Assembly: GCF_004295345.1 (NCBI RefSeq)
Contig: NZ_CP036200.1
Coordinates: 310,001-374,000 of the forward strand
DNA from: Shewanella maritima
GTDB lineage: Bacteria; Pseudomonadota; Gammaproteobacteria; Enterobacterales; Shewanellaceae
DNA length: 64,000 bases
Direction: 5' to 3'
Shown here: positions 17,408-26,362 of the stretch, in pieces
How the letters are laid out: each line of letters starts with the position of its first letter
How positions within the stretch are numbered: position 1 is the first letter of the stretch
Program-made: the position numbers and the translations under genes
The notes under the pieces: model-generated
Databases searched by the model: none
What the model was told of the DNA's origin: nothing
The model's input: only the letters and a program-made list of their open reading frames with translations

Positions 17408-18889
17408 ATGTCAGATACCTCACAACATTTTGTCGCTATCGATATGGGCTCAAACAGCTTTCATTTAGTGATCGCGCGCGAGCAAGACGGTCTTTTGCAA
17501 ATTTTGCACAAAGAAAAGCGTCAGGTTCAACTTGCTAAGTTTTTAGATAGCCAAAGCTTACTAGCTGAAGAGGCTATCAAAAATGGAGTGCAATGCCTAA
17601 AGGAGTTCAGCCAACGCTTTTCTGAGCTTGCAAAAACACGTGTAAAATTAGTTGCCACTCATACCCTTAGGGTGGCTAAAAATCGCCAAGTATTTATTAA
17701 GGCCGCCCGTAAAGCATTGGATTACCCAATTGATGTCGTATCTGGGCACGAAGAAGCGCGACTTATTTACAACGGCATTGCCCACAGTCAGGTACTACAG
17801 AGCCGTAATATCGTAATTGATATTGGTGGCGGTTCAACTGAAGTCATTTTAGGAAGCGAGCAAAAAGCAACCCACCTTGCCAGCTTAAAATGTGGCTGTG
17901 TCAGCTACAACAAACGCTTTTTTACTACTGGTGCAATCACCAAGGAAGCATTTAAACAAGCGGTCAAAGCAGCGGACAAACAATTTTCCAACTTAGGACC
18001 GGTGTACTTTAATCAAGACTGGTCTTTGGTTTTAGGCAGCTCTGGCACAGCTAAAGCGATTAGCAGTGCCATCAATGATATCGTTGATAACCCTGACGGT
18101 ATTACCTACCACAACCTTAAAGCACTCAAAGCTTACCTAATCGAATGCGGCCATATTAATGCCCTAAACCTGCCCTCGTTAGATGACAAACGCCTGCCAT
18201 TAATCGCGGCAGGCCTGGCCATTATGATTGGCTTTTTCCGTCGTTTGAATATTCAACAGCTACAAGTCGCAAAAGGTGCGCTGCGCGAAGGCGTATTGTA
18301 TGAACTGGCTAGAATTGAACATCAAGATGATATTCGCCAGCGAACGATCACCAGTTTATCTCAGCTGTACCACACAGATACCGCTCAGGCTCGTCAGGTG
18401 CAAGACACCGCTCTGGCGCTATTTGAACAAATCTGTGTCAAGTGGCAACTTAGTGATTATCACTGGATGTTAAGTGGTGCTTGTCAATTGCATGAGATAG
18501 GTATTTCAATTAATTCAAAGTCTCATCACAAGCATGGCCGTTACATTCTTGATAACGCCGATCTCCCTGGCTTTAACCAGCAACAACAACAAATGTTAGC
18601 TTTGCTCGTTGGGTGTCATCGTAAAAAAATAGACTATTCAGCCCTAATCTTTGGTGATAATCAGCAGCGATTAATATTTACCCGTTTACTGACCATACTG
18701 CGCCTTGCAGTATTGTTGAACCTTGGTCGTTCACCCGATAAAGACTATGCAGTAAAACTCAATGCATCTGCCAATGAGCTAAGTTTTAAATTTACCAAAG
18801 AGCATAACAAGCAAGACCAGTTGCTAATGCAAGACTTAATGAGCGAACAGCAAAAATTAGCGCCACTTGGCGTCCACTTACTGCTATAA
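17408..18889 (+). CDS. ppx: Exopolyphosphatase (Ppx/GppA family)
   Basis: A 493-residue member of the Ppx/GppA family, releasing phosphate from polyphosphate ends. Visible are the ATPase-fold motifs VAIDMGSNSFHLVIAR, VVSGHEEARLIYNG with the catalytic Glu region, and IVIDIGGGSTEVILG. A C-terminal HD-like helical domain contains LSGACQLHEIGISI. It lies 14 nt downstream of ppk1, which favours Ppx over GppA. The stop codon falls inside the first unit of a 16-nt tandem repeat. Confidence 0.94.
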   Translation: MSDTSQHFVAIDMGSNSFHLVIAREQDGLLQILHKEKRQVQLAKFLDSQSLLAEEAIKNGVQCLKEFSQRFSELAKTRVKLVATHTLRVAKNRQVFIKAARKALDYPIDVVSGHEEARLIYNGIAHSQVLQSRNIVIDIGGGSTEVILGSEQKATHLASLKCGCVSYNKRFFTTGAITKEAFKQAVKAADKQFSNLGPVYFNQDWSLVLGSSGTAKAISSAINDIVDNPDGITYHNLKALKAYLIECGHINALNLPSLDDKRLPLIAAGLAIMIGFFRRLNIQQLQVAKGALREGVLYELARIEHQDDIRQRTITSLSQLYHTDTAQARQVQDTALALFEQICVKWQLSDYHWMLSGACQLHEIGISINSKSHHKHGRYILDNADLPGFNQQQQQMLALLVGCHRKKIDYSALIFGDNQQRLIFTRLLTILRLAVLLNLGRSPDKDYAVKLNASANELSFKFTKEHNKQDQLLMQDLMSEQQKLAPLGVHLLL

Positions 18890-18943
18890 GTACCTACTGC
18901 TATAAGCACTTGCTTCTATAAGCACTTGCTTCTATAAACGTTT
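18880..18943 (+). repeat. Four 16-nt tandem units across the ppx stop codon
   Basis: Units begin at 18880, 18896, 18912 and 18928. The sequences are ACTGCTATAAGTACCT, ACTGCTATAAGCACTT, GCTTCTATAAGCACTT and GCTTCTATAAACGTTT. Each carries CTATAA; the TAA in the first is the ppx stop. Confidence 0.8.
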
Positions 18944-18949
18944 GGTACA

Positions 18950-18978
18950 AAAACGGCGCAGCCTTAATTGGGTGCGCC
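18950..18978 (-). terminator. Terminator between ppx and trhO
   Basis: GGCGCA (18955-18960) pairs with TGCGCC (18973-18978), with additional inner CC/GG pairs. On the minus strand it is followed by GTTTTTG, so it mainly ends trhO transcription. It can also slow readthrough from ppx. Confidence 0.65.
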
Positions 18979-18994
18979 ATTATTAGTTTTCTGG

Positions 18995-19972
18995 CTACTT
19001 TTCAGCTTGAGCTTGTTTCTGCTCAGCTTTTTGCTGACGTCTATTCTTGATAACCTGACCCACATCACTACCAATATGGCTCTCACCGCGGGCTTTTGCT
19101 AGCTGCACCTGGCGCTCGCGCTCCATAAAGCGCTGACGCTGCTTATCGGATAGTTTGTCGATACAGTGCGGGCAACTTACCCCTTGTACATAATGCTCTG
19201 ATCGCTTGTCTTGTTCAGTAATTGGTAAACGGCAAGCATTACATTGATCGTATTGACCCTTTTCTAACTGATGATTTACTGCCACTCGATTATCAAATAC
19301 AAAACACTCTCCCTGCCACATGCTTTGTTCAGGCTCGACTTCTTCAAGATACTTTAAAATGCCACCTTCTAAGTGATACACCTCATCAAAGCCCTGCTCC
19401 TTCATATAAGCTGTTGATTTTTCGCAGCGAATGCCACCAGTGCAGAACATGGCGACTTTTTTATGTTTAGCAGGATCTAGGTTTTGTTTCACATAGTCTG
19501 GAAACTCACGGAAGGTTTCGGTGTTTGGGTTAACCGCGTTCTCAAAGGTACCAATTTCGACTTCATAATCGTTGCGAGTATCAACAAGCAGTACATCAGG
19601 ATCAGAAATAAGCTTGTTCCAATCTTTTGGCTTTACGTAGGTGCCAACCACTTTACGTGGATCGATACCCTCTACACCCATGGTCACAATTTCTTTTTTA
19701 AGTTTTACTTTAGTGCGGTAAAACGGCATTTCATCATCGAATGACAGTTTGTAAACAATGTCTTTTAGCCCTTGCTGCGCATCTAACCAGGCAAGTAAGC
19801 CATCAATTGCTTGCTGCGTGCCCGCAACCGTACCATTAATGCCCTCTTGAGCCAGTAGCAAAGTGCCCTTTACATCCAGCGCTTGCATTGTTGACAGCAA
19901 AGGCTGCTGTAAAGATTGATACTCAGGTAATTCGACAAACTTATATAACGCGCAAACAACAACTTGTGACAT
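18995..19972 (-). CDS. trhO: tRNA uridine(34) hydroxylase (rhodanese-like)
   Basis: A 325-residue protein of the TrhO/YceA family, which hydroxylates the wobble uridine of certain tRNAs in the oxygen-dependent route to 5-hydroxyuridine. The N-terminal acylphosphatase-like domain includes [13 protein letters not shown]. The rhodanese domain has [16 protein letters not shown] and the active-site loop [17 protein letters not shown] Cys-rich C-terminal part has CNACRLP and CPHC, probable metal or structural cysteines. Length is slightly short of E. coli TrhO. A perfect FNR-type palindrome lies about 80-100 nt upstream, shared with the divergent glutathione transferase gene. Confidence 0.94.
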   Translation of the reverse strand: MSQVVVCALYKFVELPEYQSLQQPLLSTMQALDVKGTLLLAQEGINGTVAGTQQAIDGLLAWLDAQQGLKDIVYKLSFDDEMPFYRTKVKLKKEIVTMGVEGIDPRKVVGTYVKPKDWNKLISDPDVLLVDTRNDYEVEIGTFENAVNPNTETFREFPDYVKQNLDPAKHKKVAMFCTGGIRCEKSTAYMKEQGFDEVYHLEGGILKYLEEVEPEQSMWQGECFVFDNRVAVNHQLEKGQYDQCNACRLPITEQDKRSEHYVQGVSCPHCIDKLSDKQRQRFMERERQVQLAKARGESHIGSDVGQVIKNRRQQKAEQKQAQAEK

Positions 19973-20050
19973 GATTTTCTCCGCTCGCTGAGGCTTAATC
20001 CCCAGTGCAAAACAACTAAATGTGACTAATTCTACAAAACTAACGCTTTA

Positions 20051-20072
20051 AAAATTGATCTAGATCAATTTT
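20051..20072. promoter_or_regulatory. FNR/EtrA-type operator palindrome
   Basis: TTGATCTAGATCAA at 20055-20068 matches the FNR consensus TTGAT-N4-ATCAA exactly. AAAA and TTTT extend it to a perfect 22-bp palindrome. It lies between divergent trhO and the glutathione transferase gene, 69 nt from the latter's start and 79 nt from the former's. Confidence 0.65.
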
Positions 20073-20140
20073 GCGCGCAGAATTCTAACCGAATCTAGTT
20101 CACATAGCTATCAAACGATTAACAATCAGTAGTATCAAAT

Positions 20141-20872
20141 ATGTCACCACACACATCACAAGCTGTTTTATATACCTTTAGACGCTGCCCTTACGCCATG
20201 CGTGGACGCATTGGCCTGCATTTATCATCACTTAACCCGCAAATTAGAGAGATTATTCTTAAGCACAAACCGCAAGAAATGCTCGCCATTTCGCCTAAAG
20301 GCACAGTACCGGTACTTTGTTTAGATGAAGCTCAAGCCAAAGCTGCATTAAGTGAGCGCGGTGAGTCAGCACTGATTATTGATGAGAGTTTAGATATTTT
20401 TACCTATGCACTCACTAAGCACCCAAGCACAGAGCAAAGCTATTTAGATAAAGATGATTACCAGTTATTGCTGCAAAGCCTAAATTGGGATGAGGCTAAA
20501 ACGTTAATAAGCCAAAATGATGGTGATTTTAAGCAAAATCTTGATAGGTACAAATACGCTGATCGCTACCCTGAGTTTACTGAGCAAGACTACCGTGACA
20601 GAGGATGTGAGTTCATCGCCAAACTTGAACAAAGACTTGAAGTCAACACGCATCTATTTGCAAATAGCCCAACCTTTGCAGATTTTGCCATCTTCCCGTT
20701 TGTGCGCCAATTTGCCCATGTCGACAAAAAGTGGTTTGAGTCTGCGCCTTACCCCAAAGTGAGAAACTGGTTAACAACGCATCTTGAATCTGAGCTATTT
20801 GCCGATGTGATGCGCAAATATCCACTATGGCTAGACGATAAAGATCATTTTATCGCTTTACAAAGCTCCTAG
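20141..20872 (+). CDS. Glutathione S-transferase family protein
   Basis: A 243-residue protein with a thioredoxin-fold N-terminus, TFRRCPYAMRGRIGLHLS, where CPYA occupies the catalytic-Cys position as in omega/beta-like GSTs and glutaredoxins. GTVPVLCLDE is the cis-Pro substrate loop. An all-helical C-terminal domain contains PTFADFAIFPFVRQFAHVD. The first Cys suggests thiol transferase or dehalogenase-like chemistry rather than classic Tyr/Ser GST activity, which is inference. It diverges from trhO across an FNR-type site. The substrate is unknown. Confidence 0.85.
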   Translation: MSPHTSQAVLYTFRRCPYAMRGRIGLHLSSLNPQIREIILKHKPQEMLAISPKGTVPVLCLDEAQAKAALSERGESALIIDESLDIFTYALTKHPSTEQSYLDKDDYQLLLQSLNWDEAKTLISQNDGDFKQNLDRYKYADRYPEFTEQDYRDRGCEFIAKLEQRLEVNTHLFANSPTFADFAIFPFVRQFAHVDKKWFESAPYPKVRNWLTTHLESELFADVMRKYPLWLDDKDHFIALQSS

Positions 20873-21040
20873 AGAACATTGCTCCTAGAAAAGATAGTTC
20901 ATAGAGTCCCCTTTAACTGGGCAACTACATGATAGATAACGGTTGAATGGGGAAAATGCACTTTGATGGCGCAAAAGAACGTTAAGGCTTACTAGAATCT
21001 TAGTTGATGGCAATTTGTGCTGATGTTTAGTTGATAAAAG

Positions 21041-21499
21041 CTAAATACGCCCTAATTCCTTGCGCCACAGTGCTCGTCGCTGAATTTGATTAAGCTCCAT
21101 GACCCCGCCATAAAAAGCACTAAAAAAACTTAGCGGGATCATAGCAAGATTTAACGCATCTAATTCTATCTGTCCTAGCGCTGCTAAACTTAACGTAAGT
21201 ACAGCATGACTGACTAATGCAGCAATAGCAGGGATCAACGCCAGCTTTCGCTCAAACACCTTGCCAAATTGCGCCGACAAATGGCCGATAAACCAGGCGC
21301 TAATAAAGAATAGCCAAACAAACTTCAGACCAGCACTGACAATCAACATAAACACAATCATCAACAACAGCGATGCAGTGATACTTGCCATTGCTGCCTT
21401 TTGCGCAGACTGCTGACTAACCAGATGCTCATAAGCCATCTTAGCTTGCTGATCTAAATACTTTTCTTGTGCTTTAAGGTCTTTCTTTGCTCTTGGCAT
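21041..21499 (-). CDS. Small polytopic membrane protein of unknown function
   Basis: A 152-residue protein I do not recognise. A charged, Lys-rich N-terminal helix of about 35 residues is followed by four hydrophobic segments (about residues 38-58, 59-76, 88-108 and 114-132) and a basic tail ending LWRKELGRI. The first two helices are nearly contiguous. It stands alone, convergent with the glutathione transferase gene, with no operon partner. Composition is like its neighbours, so it looks like a resident gene. Confidence 0.7.
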   Translation of the reverse strand: MPRAKKDLKAQEKYLDQQAKMAYEHLVSQQSAQKAAMASITASLLLMIVFMLIVSAGLKFVWLFFISAWFIGHLSAQFGKVFERKLALIPAIAALVSHAVLTLSLAALGQIELDALNLAMIPLSFFSAFYGGVMELNQIQRRALWRKELGRI

Positions 21500-21724
21500 A
21501 ACTTGGCTAATCTATTTTTATAACTTGTTGGTTTGTATATGACCCTAACAGCTGCTGAGCACGTATAAAAGCTATCGTTTAGATTTAGCGACATTTTCAA
21601 TCAAGTTACAGCACTTAGTGCTGATTAAAATTTCAGTGAACAAATTGAAAAACGCCAAACCAAGCCATATACATAACTTATACACACAAAAACGCTAACC
21701 CTTAGCGGTAATTAGGACAATGTC

Positions 21725-22882
21725 ATGCTTAATTTCTCATTCCACAACACCACTAAAATTCATTTTGGTGAAGGCCAGATCAGTGCAATTAGCAAAGAAA
21801 TCCCAAAAGATGCACGGGTGCTTATGGTATACGGCGGCGGCTCAATCAAGAGTAACGGCGTATATGATCAAGTGGTTGAAGCGTTAACAAACCACACCTG
21901 GTTCGAATTTTCCGGCATCGAGCCAAACCCAAACTACGACACTCTGATGAAAGCACAGGCGATTATTGAAGCAGAAAACATTGATTACCTGCTTGCAGTA
22001 GGTGGTGGCTCAGTCGTTGATGGTGTGAAGTTTATCTCTGCGGCCGCTAAGTTTGAAGGTGAAGACCCATGGGATATCGTTGCCAAAGGCGCACCAGTAA
22101 AAGCCGCCATCTCAATTGGCGCAGTGTTGACCCTACCCGCAACTGGCTCAGAATCAAACAATGGCTCAGTAGTGACACGTGATGGTAATAAACTGCCATT
22201 TGGTAGCCCACTGGTACGCCCACAGTTTGCTGTACTTGATCCAAAAGTCACTTTGTCGTTATCAGAGCGCCAGGTGGCAAACGGTGTCGTAGATGCATTC
22301 GTGCACATTATGGAGCAATACCTCACGTACGATGTTAATGGCAAAGTACAAGATAGATTCAGTGAAGGTCTACTGCTGACATTAATTGAAGAAGGCCCGA
22401 AAGCACTGGCGAGCGAGACTAAAGATGACTTAGAAGTGCGCGCTAATATTATGTGGTCAGCGACGATGGCACTAAATGGGTTAATCGGCGCAGGTGTACC
22501 GCAAGATTGGGCAACTCACATGATTGGTCACGAGTTAACGGCAAGCCATGGTATTGACCATGCGCGTACGCTTTCTATTGTATTACCTGCAGTGATGAAA
22601 GTTCGCCGCGAGCAAAAACGTGGCAAGCTAGTGCAATATGCTGAGCGTGTATGGAACATCACAGAAGGCAGTGACGATTTAAAAATTGATGCTGCCATCG
22701 CCGCAACCGAAAACTTCTTCAAGCAAATGCAAGTACCAACGCGTATCTCAGATGAGGGTATTGAGCAAAGCTATATCGATACCTGGGTTAATGCACTTGA
22801 AACTCACGGCATGACCAAGCTTGGCGAGCGCGGAGAAGTGACGCTAGAAGTAAGTAAGCAAATCCTTGAAACAGCTTACTAG
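21725..22882 (+). CDS. yqhD: NADPH-dependent iron-containing alcohol/aldehyde dehydrogenase (YqhD-like)
   Basis: A 385-residue group III metal-dependent alcohol dehydrogenase. It has the nucleotide motifs VLMVYGGGSIKSNGVYDQ and LLAVGGGSVVDG. Metal ligands are in NGVVDAFVHIMEQY (Asp and His) and HELTASHGIDHA (two His). Near-identical blocks such as GAGVPQDWATHM and YAERVWNITEGSDD match E. coli YqhD, an NADPH-dependent aldehyde reductase active on short-chain and lipid-peroxidation aldehydes. Length equals the family norm. It is monocistronic with a strong terminator. The divergent AraC-type regulator found in enterobacteria is absent. Confidence 0.93.
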   Translation: MLNFSFHNTTKIHFGEGQISAISKEIPKDARVLMVYGGGSIKSNGVYDQVVEALTNHTWFEFSGIEPNPNYDTLMKAQAIIEAENIDYLLAVGGGSVVDGVKFISAAAKFEGEDPWDIVAKGAPVKAAISIGAVLTLPATGSESNNGSVVTRDGNKLPFGSPLVRPQFAVLDPKVTLSLSERQVANGVVDAFVHIMEQYLTYDVNGKVQDRFSEGLLLTLIEEGPKALASETKDDLEVRANIMWSATMALNGLIGAGVPQDWATHMIGHELTASHGIDHARTLSIVLPAVMKVRREQKRGKLVQYAERVWNITEGSDDLKIDAAIAATENFFKQMQVPTRISDEGIEQSYIDTWVNALETHGMTKLGERGEVTLEVSKQILETAY

Positions 22883-23341
22883 CCACAAAAGCAATCGATA
22901 GTAAACAGAGCCGCTAATACCAAGTGCCAGTGACAATCCATCACTGGCACTTTTTACATCCACTACAATAATCAAGCCCAGCATTTCAAACTATCCGTCA
23001 ACTAGCCCGTCTGCAGCAAAATAACCATTACAACAACTCAAATTTACGTTCTCATCACAAACAGCTGAAATTTAAGTTAATTTACGCTTTTAGCACTATT
23101 TATAACTTAACTCATATGCTCCAATAGGCTTAATACTTTTAACTTGTAGATTAACGAAGCAACCTCACCCATTTGGCGTATTTTCAATCGTGAGCGAGCA
23201 AGTTATCTATAAAGAGATACACTTATAAAAGCATAACGCGAAGATAAGTTGCCATAAAAATGGCCACAAACCCTATACACGATTAGATATGAATCGCGAC
23301 AATAGCTGCCCACGTCAAGCAATGATTGCTTAGGAACCGAC
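22883..23341. other. Intergenic region after yqhD
   Basis: Apart from the yqhD terminator this AT-rich stretch shows no supported gene. An AGGA site about 6 nt before 23342 belongs to the small membrane protein gene. No clear repeat or RNA was recognised. Confidence 0.4.
22924..22955 (+). terminator. Terminator after yqhD
   Basis: A perfect 10-bp stem, GTGCCAGTGA and TCACTGGCAC, with loop CAATCCA is followed immediately by TTTTT, 41 nt after the yqhD stop. Confidence 0.9.
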
Positions 23342-23542
23342 ATGAATAATATGGACATTATGTTACTCGTATTGATAGCACTGCTTATCATACTGCACAT
23401 ACACTTTTGCTACCGCGCGCTCACCTCGCACGCTAAAATTGATGCCTATAAACGCTATATTTGGGGCGTTCTCAGCCTGTTCATGGGTCCACTAGGGTAC
23501 TATCTATACCAAAATCAATTGCCATTGGATTTTGATGACTGA
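23342..23542 (+). CDS. Small membrane protein with PLDc_N-like domain
   Basis: A 66-residue protein with an N-terminal hydrophobic helix (about residues 5-22), a short basic linker (AKIDAYKRYIWG) and a second hydrophobic stretch LSLFMGPLGYYLYQNQ. The last resembles the W-x-(5)-GP-x-G-x-x-x-Y pattern of small PLDc_N membrane proteins. An AGGA site 6 nt before the ATG supports translation. No operon partner; followed by a terminator. Function unknown. Confidence 0.6.
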   Translation: MNNMDIMLLVLIALLIILHIHFCYRALTSHAKIDAYKRYIWGVLSLFMGPLGYYLYQNQLPLDFDD

Positions 23543-23665
23543 TTTAGGCAGCTGGCTTTAATAACAAGTTCCAGTTACTGAAGTGGATAATGTTGAGGAT
23601 AATGAAGTAGTACCTGCTGGCGTTGCTGTTTTAGTTGCTAGAGGCCAAAATTGTTCACCTATATC

Positions 23666-23696
23666 AAAAGGCTTAACCCTGGGGTAAGCCTTTTTT
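23666..23696. terminator. Bidirectional terminator
   Basis: AAAAGGCTTA and TAAGCCTTTT pair around ACCCTGGGG, with T-runs on both strands. It lies between the small membrane protein gene and convergent ydjA. Confidence 0.85.
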
Positions 23697-23717
23697 GCTT
23701 TACATCACTTTCGTCCG

Positions 23718-24266
23718 TTACAAATGACGCACAAACTCCCGACCTGATTTCTGTGGCTTGATATTTGCGCTGGTGACAGGCGTGCCGATATACAAAAAGC
23801 CAATGACTTGATCGGTGTCAGCAATACCCAAACCTTTGTTAACACTTGGATTGAAAGCAAAATCACCAGTACGCCAAATGGCTCCTAATCCTAAGGCAAA
23901 CGCAGCTTGTTGCATCGCAAGAGTGGCACAACCAGCCGCTAAATGCTGCTCAAGCTCAGGTACTTTCGGATGAGATTGAATTTTCGATACCACAGTGATC
24001 ACCATTGGTGCGCGGTGAGGCATCTTGCTCGCCTTCTCAATAAAGGCTTGGTCAGCACCTTTATCGATTGCCGCTTGCGACAACACTGCACCTAGCTTAT
24101 CGAGGCCTTCACCCTCGGCAATAATGAACTCCCATGGCGTTAATCCACAATGATCTGGCACCCGAATTGCCGCATCTAAAATAAAATCTAATTGCTCTTG
24201 AGTGGGTGCTGGAGCAGCAAGTCTAGGGGTAGATTGACGAGTTAATAGCAGTGTTTTTGCGTCCAC
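23718..24266 (-). CDS. ydjA: YdjA-like nitroreductase
   Basis: A 182-residue FMN-dependent nitroreductase-family oxidoreductase. Features are LTRQSTPRLAAPAPT (flavin phosphate contacts), IRVPDHCGLTPWEFI, AGCATLAMQQAAFALGLGAIWRTG and VIGFLYIGTP. These match the minimal YdjA type of about 180 residues, which forms a dimer with the flavin at the interface. It is a single gene convergent with the upstream small protein. The physiological substrate is unknown. Confidence 0.92.
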   Translation of the reverse strand: MDAKTLLLTRQSTPRLAAPAPTQEQLDFILDAAIRVPDHCGLTPWEFIIAEGEGLDKLGAVLSQAAIDKGADQAFIEKASKMPHRAPMVITVVSKIQSHPKVPELEQHLAAGCATLAMQQAAFALGLGAIWRTGDFAFNPSVNKGLGIADTDQVIGFLYIGTPVTSANIKPQKSGREFVRHL

Positions 24267-24384
24267 GAATACATCCTTTTACTAAATAGCACCATACCTT
24301 AAACCTTTGAATTTAGCGTACTAAGGTTACAAGCAGAGCTATTTAAACTGTGCGATTAAAACTATAAGTTGAAGCCATCATAAC

Positions 24385-24413
24385 AAATATCCCACCAAAC
24401 TGGTGGGATATTT
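24385..24413 (-). terminator. Hairpin terminator after the DoxX gene
   Basis: AAATATCCCACCA and TGGTGGGATATTT form a perfect 13-bp inverted repeat with a 3-nt spacer, 84 nt past the DoxX stop on the minus strand. Its own terminal TTT is the only T-run. Confidence 0.6.
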
Positions 24414-24497
24414 AATTCAATAGAATGACTAACCGCTAATTCAATTGCACCTGACTAGGCTAACCTGAGCTCGGGGTAATCAGTATTCCCGGAACTA

Positions 24498-25097
24498 TTA
24501 TTCTGGCTTTAAGTACTTGTTCGCTAGCAGGTGATCTACGCTGGTGTAACGACCACCACCAGTCATCAGCAAGGCTAACAGCATTACAAAATAGGTTATC
24601 GCAAACTCAATACCATTATTTAAAATCACAAAACTACCTGAGCTAGTTAGCCATTCGTAGTTACCGTGTTCTTGCAAAATCGACTTCGCCATTGCTAGTT
24701 TATCCCCTGCAGCAAGCACACTTTCATTCGCGAGCCACGAGCTGCTATCCGCTATCGCTAACCAACCGTTTTCCCAATGCACCGCAAATGCAGCCACCAA
24801 CATGGTAAACATCATAGGGATCGCCACTACACGTGTTGCTAATCCAATCAACAATAAAATACCGCCAAAAAACTCAGTCCCCGCCGCCAGCGCGACCATC
24901 ACTTCAGGCATTGGCAAGCCTAAGCCCCAATCAGGGTTACCAAACCAGGCAGCAGTATCTTCAAATGCGCTCAGTTTGGTGTAACCTGCTTGCATCAATA
25001 CTGGCGCTAAATAAATTCGCAGCGCCAGCGGTGCTAGTCCATCAAAGTGACGCAGTTTATTGAGTATTGATTGGTATAAGTTCGCAAGTGCTTGCAT
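24498..25097 (-). CDS. DoxX family membrane protein
   Basis: A 199-residue DoxX-type protein with four hydrophobic helices. Typical motifs are LALRIYLAPVLMQAGYTKLSAF, AALAAGTEFFGGILLLIGLATR and PMMFTMLVAAFAVHW. DoxX proteins are small quinone- or sulfur-redox-associated membrane proteins, mostly of unknown role in proteobacteria. A hydrophilic insert of about 45 residues separates helices 3 and 4, with W-rich SSSWLANES. It is a single gene. Confidence 0.88.
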   Translation of the reverse strand: MQALANLYQSILNKLRHFDGLAPLALRIYLAPVLMQAGYTKLSAFEDTAAWFGNPDWGLGLPMPEVMVALAAGTEFFGGILLLIGLATRVVAIPMMFTMLVAAFAVHWENGWLAIADSSSWLANESVLAAGDKLAMAKSILQEHGNYEWLTSSGSFVILNNGIEFAITYFVMLLALLMTGGGRYTSVDHLLANKYLKPE

Positions 25098-25235
25098 GGT
25101 TTATCCTTAAAGTAAATTCAACGCGACACTTTGCTCAGCAAAGCGCTATAGGTCTGTTATTTACATCAGACCTAACCACAAGGTTTTTTATTACAAAACT
25201 TTTGTTTCAATTGAGTGCTTTAAGAGTAGTTCAAG

Positions 25236-26351
25236 TTAGCGCATAGCAATTAAAGTTAAGTATTGCTTAGCATAATCAAGGTATGTAAGGCTCTTATCGC
25301 TTTGGGTTTCGTCACGATGGATTTCATCAAGATGGCTTTCGTAAAGAGCCATATCAAACATCAATAACGCCCACATGACTGCAAATAGCCAAAATAGATT
25401 TACTGCGCTTTCAATGGCACTGACAGCATCATTTGTAAGATGTGATTGTGCGATTGTAGATGACAGATAATCGCTAATTAACTGCTGAGTAGCATGAGCA
25501 TCTAAATCATGAGTAGCAATCACAGAGGCAAGGTCAAACAAAGGATGACTGGCAATAGCATATTCAAAATCAATGCATTGCAGTCGCGGCTGACCACAAA
25601 CTGTGGTGTTAGGTAAAATGTTGTAAGGGTTTAAATCTAGGTGGCAATAACACGGTTTAATCAAGCTGGCATCCATTTGCGCGAGCCAGCCCTCAACCCG
25701 CGGCTGCATTTCTTTGAGTTGCTTAAATAGCGCTAGCCATTCAGTTGCTGATTTTGCCGCGTCATCTGTTTGAGATGCCGCCTCTAACCGAGCTTTTCTC
25801 GCCAAAAGCCTCTGCCAATAGTTTTGATATTGCTCTGATGTGGAAATGGCCTTACTTGGCAAAGGCAGACTATGAAGCTCAGTTAACATGCTCGCGAGTA
25901 ACACTGCGGTGAAGCTCTTCTGCTCGCGTTCATCGGGTACAAACGTAGAAAAAATTTGCCTACAGCCACGCTCTGCATACAGGCTAGACCAATCGTTGAT
26001 TGTATCTTCATCTAGATTTGAAGCTTGTTGCGGTACGATAAACTCGCTTAAATAAGTTTGATAGTCGGCAGCATGCCATAATAGCTTTGGCGCCAATTCT
26101 TGTGCATAGGCAAGCTGCCAGGTCTCAACTTCAAGCGCCCTATCACACCACTCACTAGTCTGACGGTTAATGCGCAGCACCTTATCGCCACCGATGCAGT
26201 GCAAGCGAAAATTGTCATTGCTCAACCCGTGGGACAAAGCCGACACCTGCTGACAGCTTTGCTCAAGTGACTCAACTAGCGCTGCGGGCATGGTTTGCAC
26301 ACACTTAAGCTGAGCGTGAGTAAGGTAAGGCTTGATAAGTTCAATGAACAC
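25236..26351 (-). CDS. Phosphotransferase, probable thiamine kinase (ThiK-like)
   Basis: A 371-residue APH/choline-kinase-fold protein. The ATP site region reads LSHGLSNDNFRLHC with VLRINRQTSEW. The catalytic loop is CYCHLDLNPYNIL (His-x-Asp-x4-Asn) and the metal-binding Asp is in LQCIDFEYA. The start is a GTG at 26351, 11 nt after the pnuT stop; it has only a weak ribosome site, so an internal start is possible. It is the last gene of the TPP-riboswitch operon, so phosphorylation of imported thiamine is the most economical role. It is longer than E. coli ThiK (about 270 residues), so the gene symbol is withheld. Confidence 0.75.
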   Translation of the reverse strand: MFIELIKPYLTHAQLKCVQTMPAALVESLEQSCQQVSALSHGLSNDNFRLHCIGGDKVLRINRQTSEWCDRALEVETWQLAYAQELAPKLLWHAADYQTYLSEFIVPQQASNLDEDTINDWSSLYAERGCRQIFSTFVPDEREQKSFTAVLLASMLTELHSLPLPSKAISTSEQYQNYWQRLLARKARLEAASQTDDAAKSATEWLALFKQLKEMQPRVEGWLAQMDASLIKPCYCHLDLNPYNILPNTTVCGQPRLQCIDFEYAIASHPLFDLASVIATHDLDAHATQQLISDYLSSTIAQSHLTNDAVSAIESAVNLFWLFAVMWALLMFDMALYESHLDEIHRDETQSDKSLTYLDYAKQYLTLIAMR

Positions 26352-26362
26352 TTAGCTCGCGC

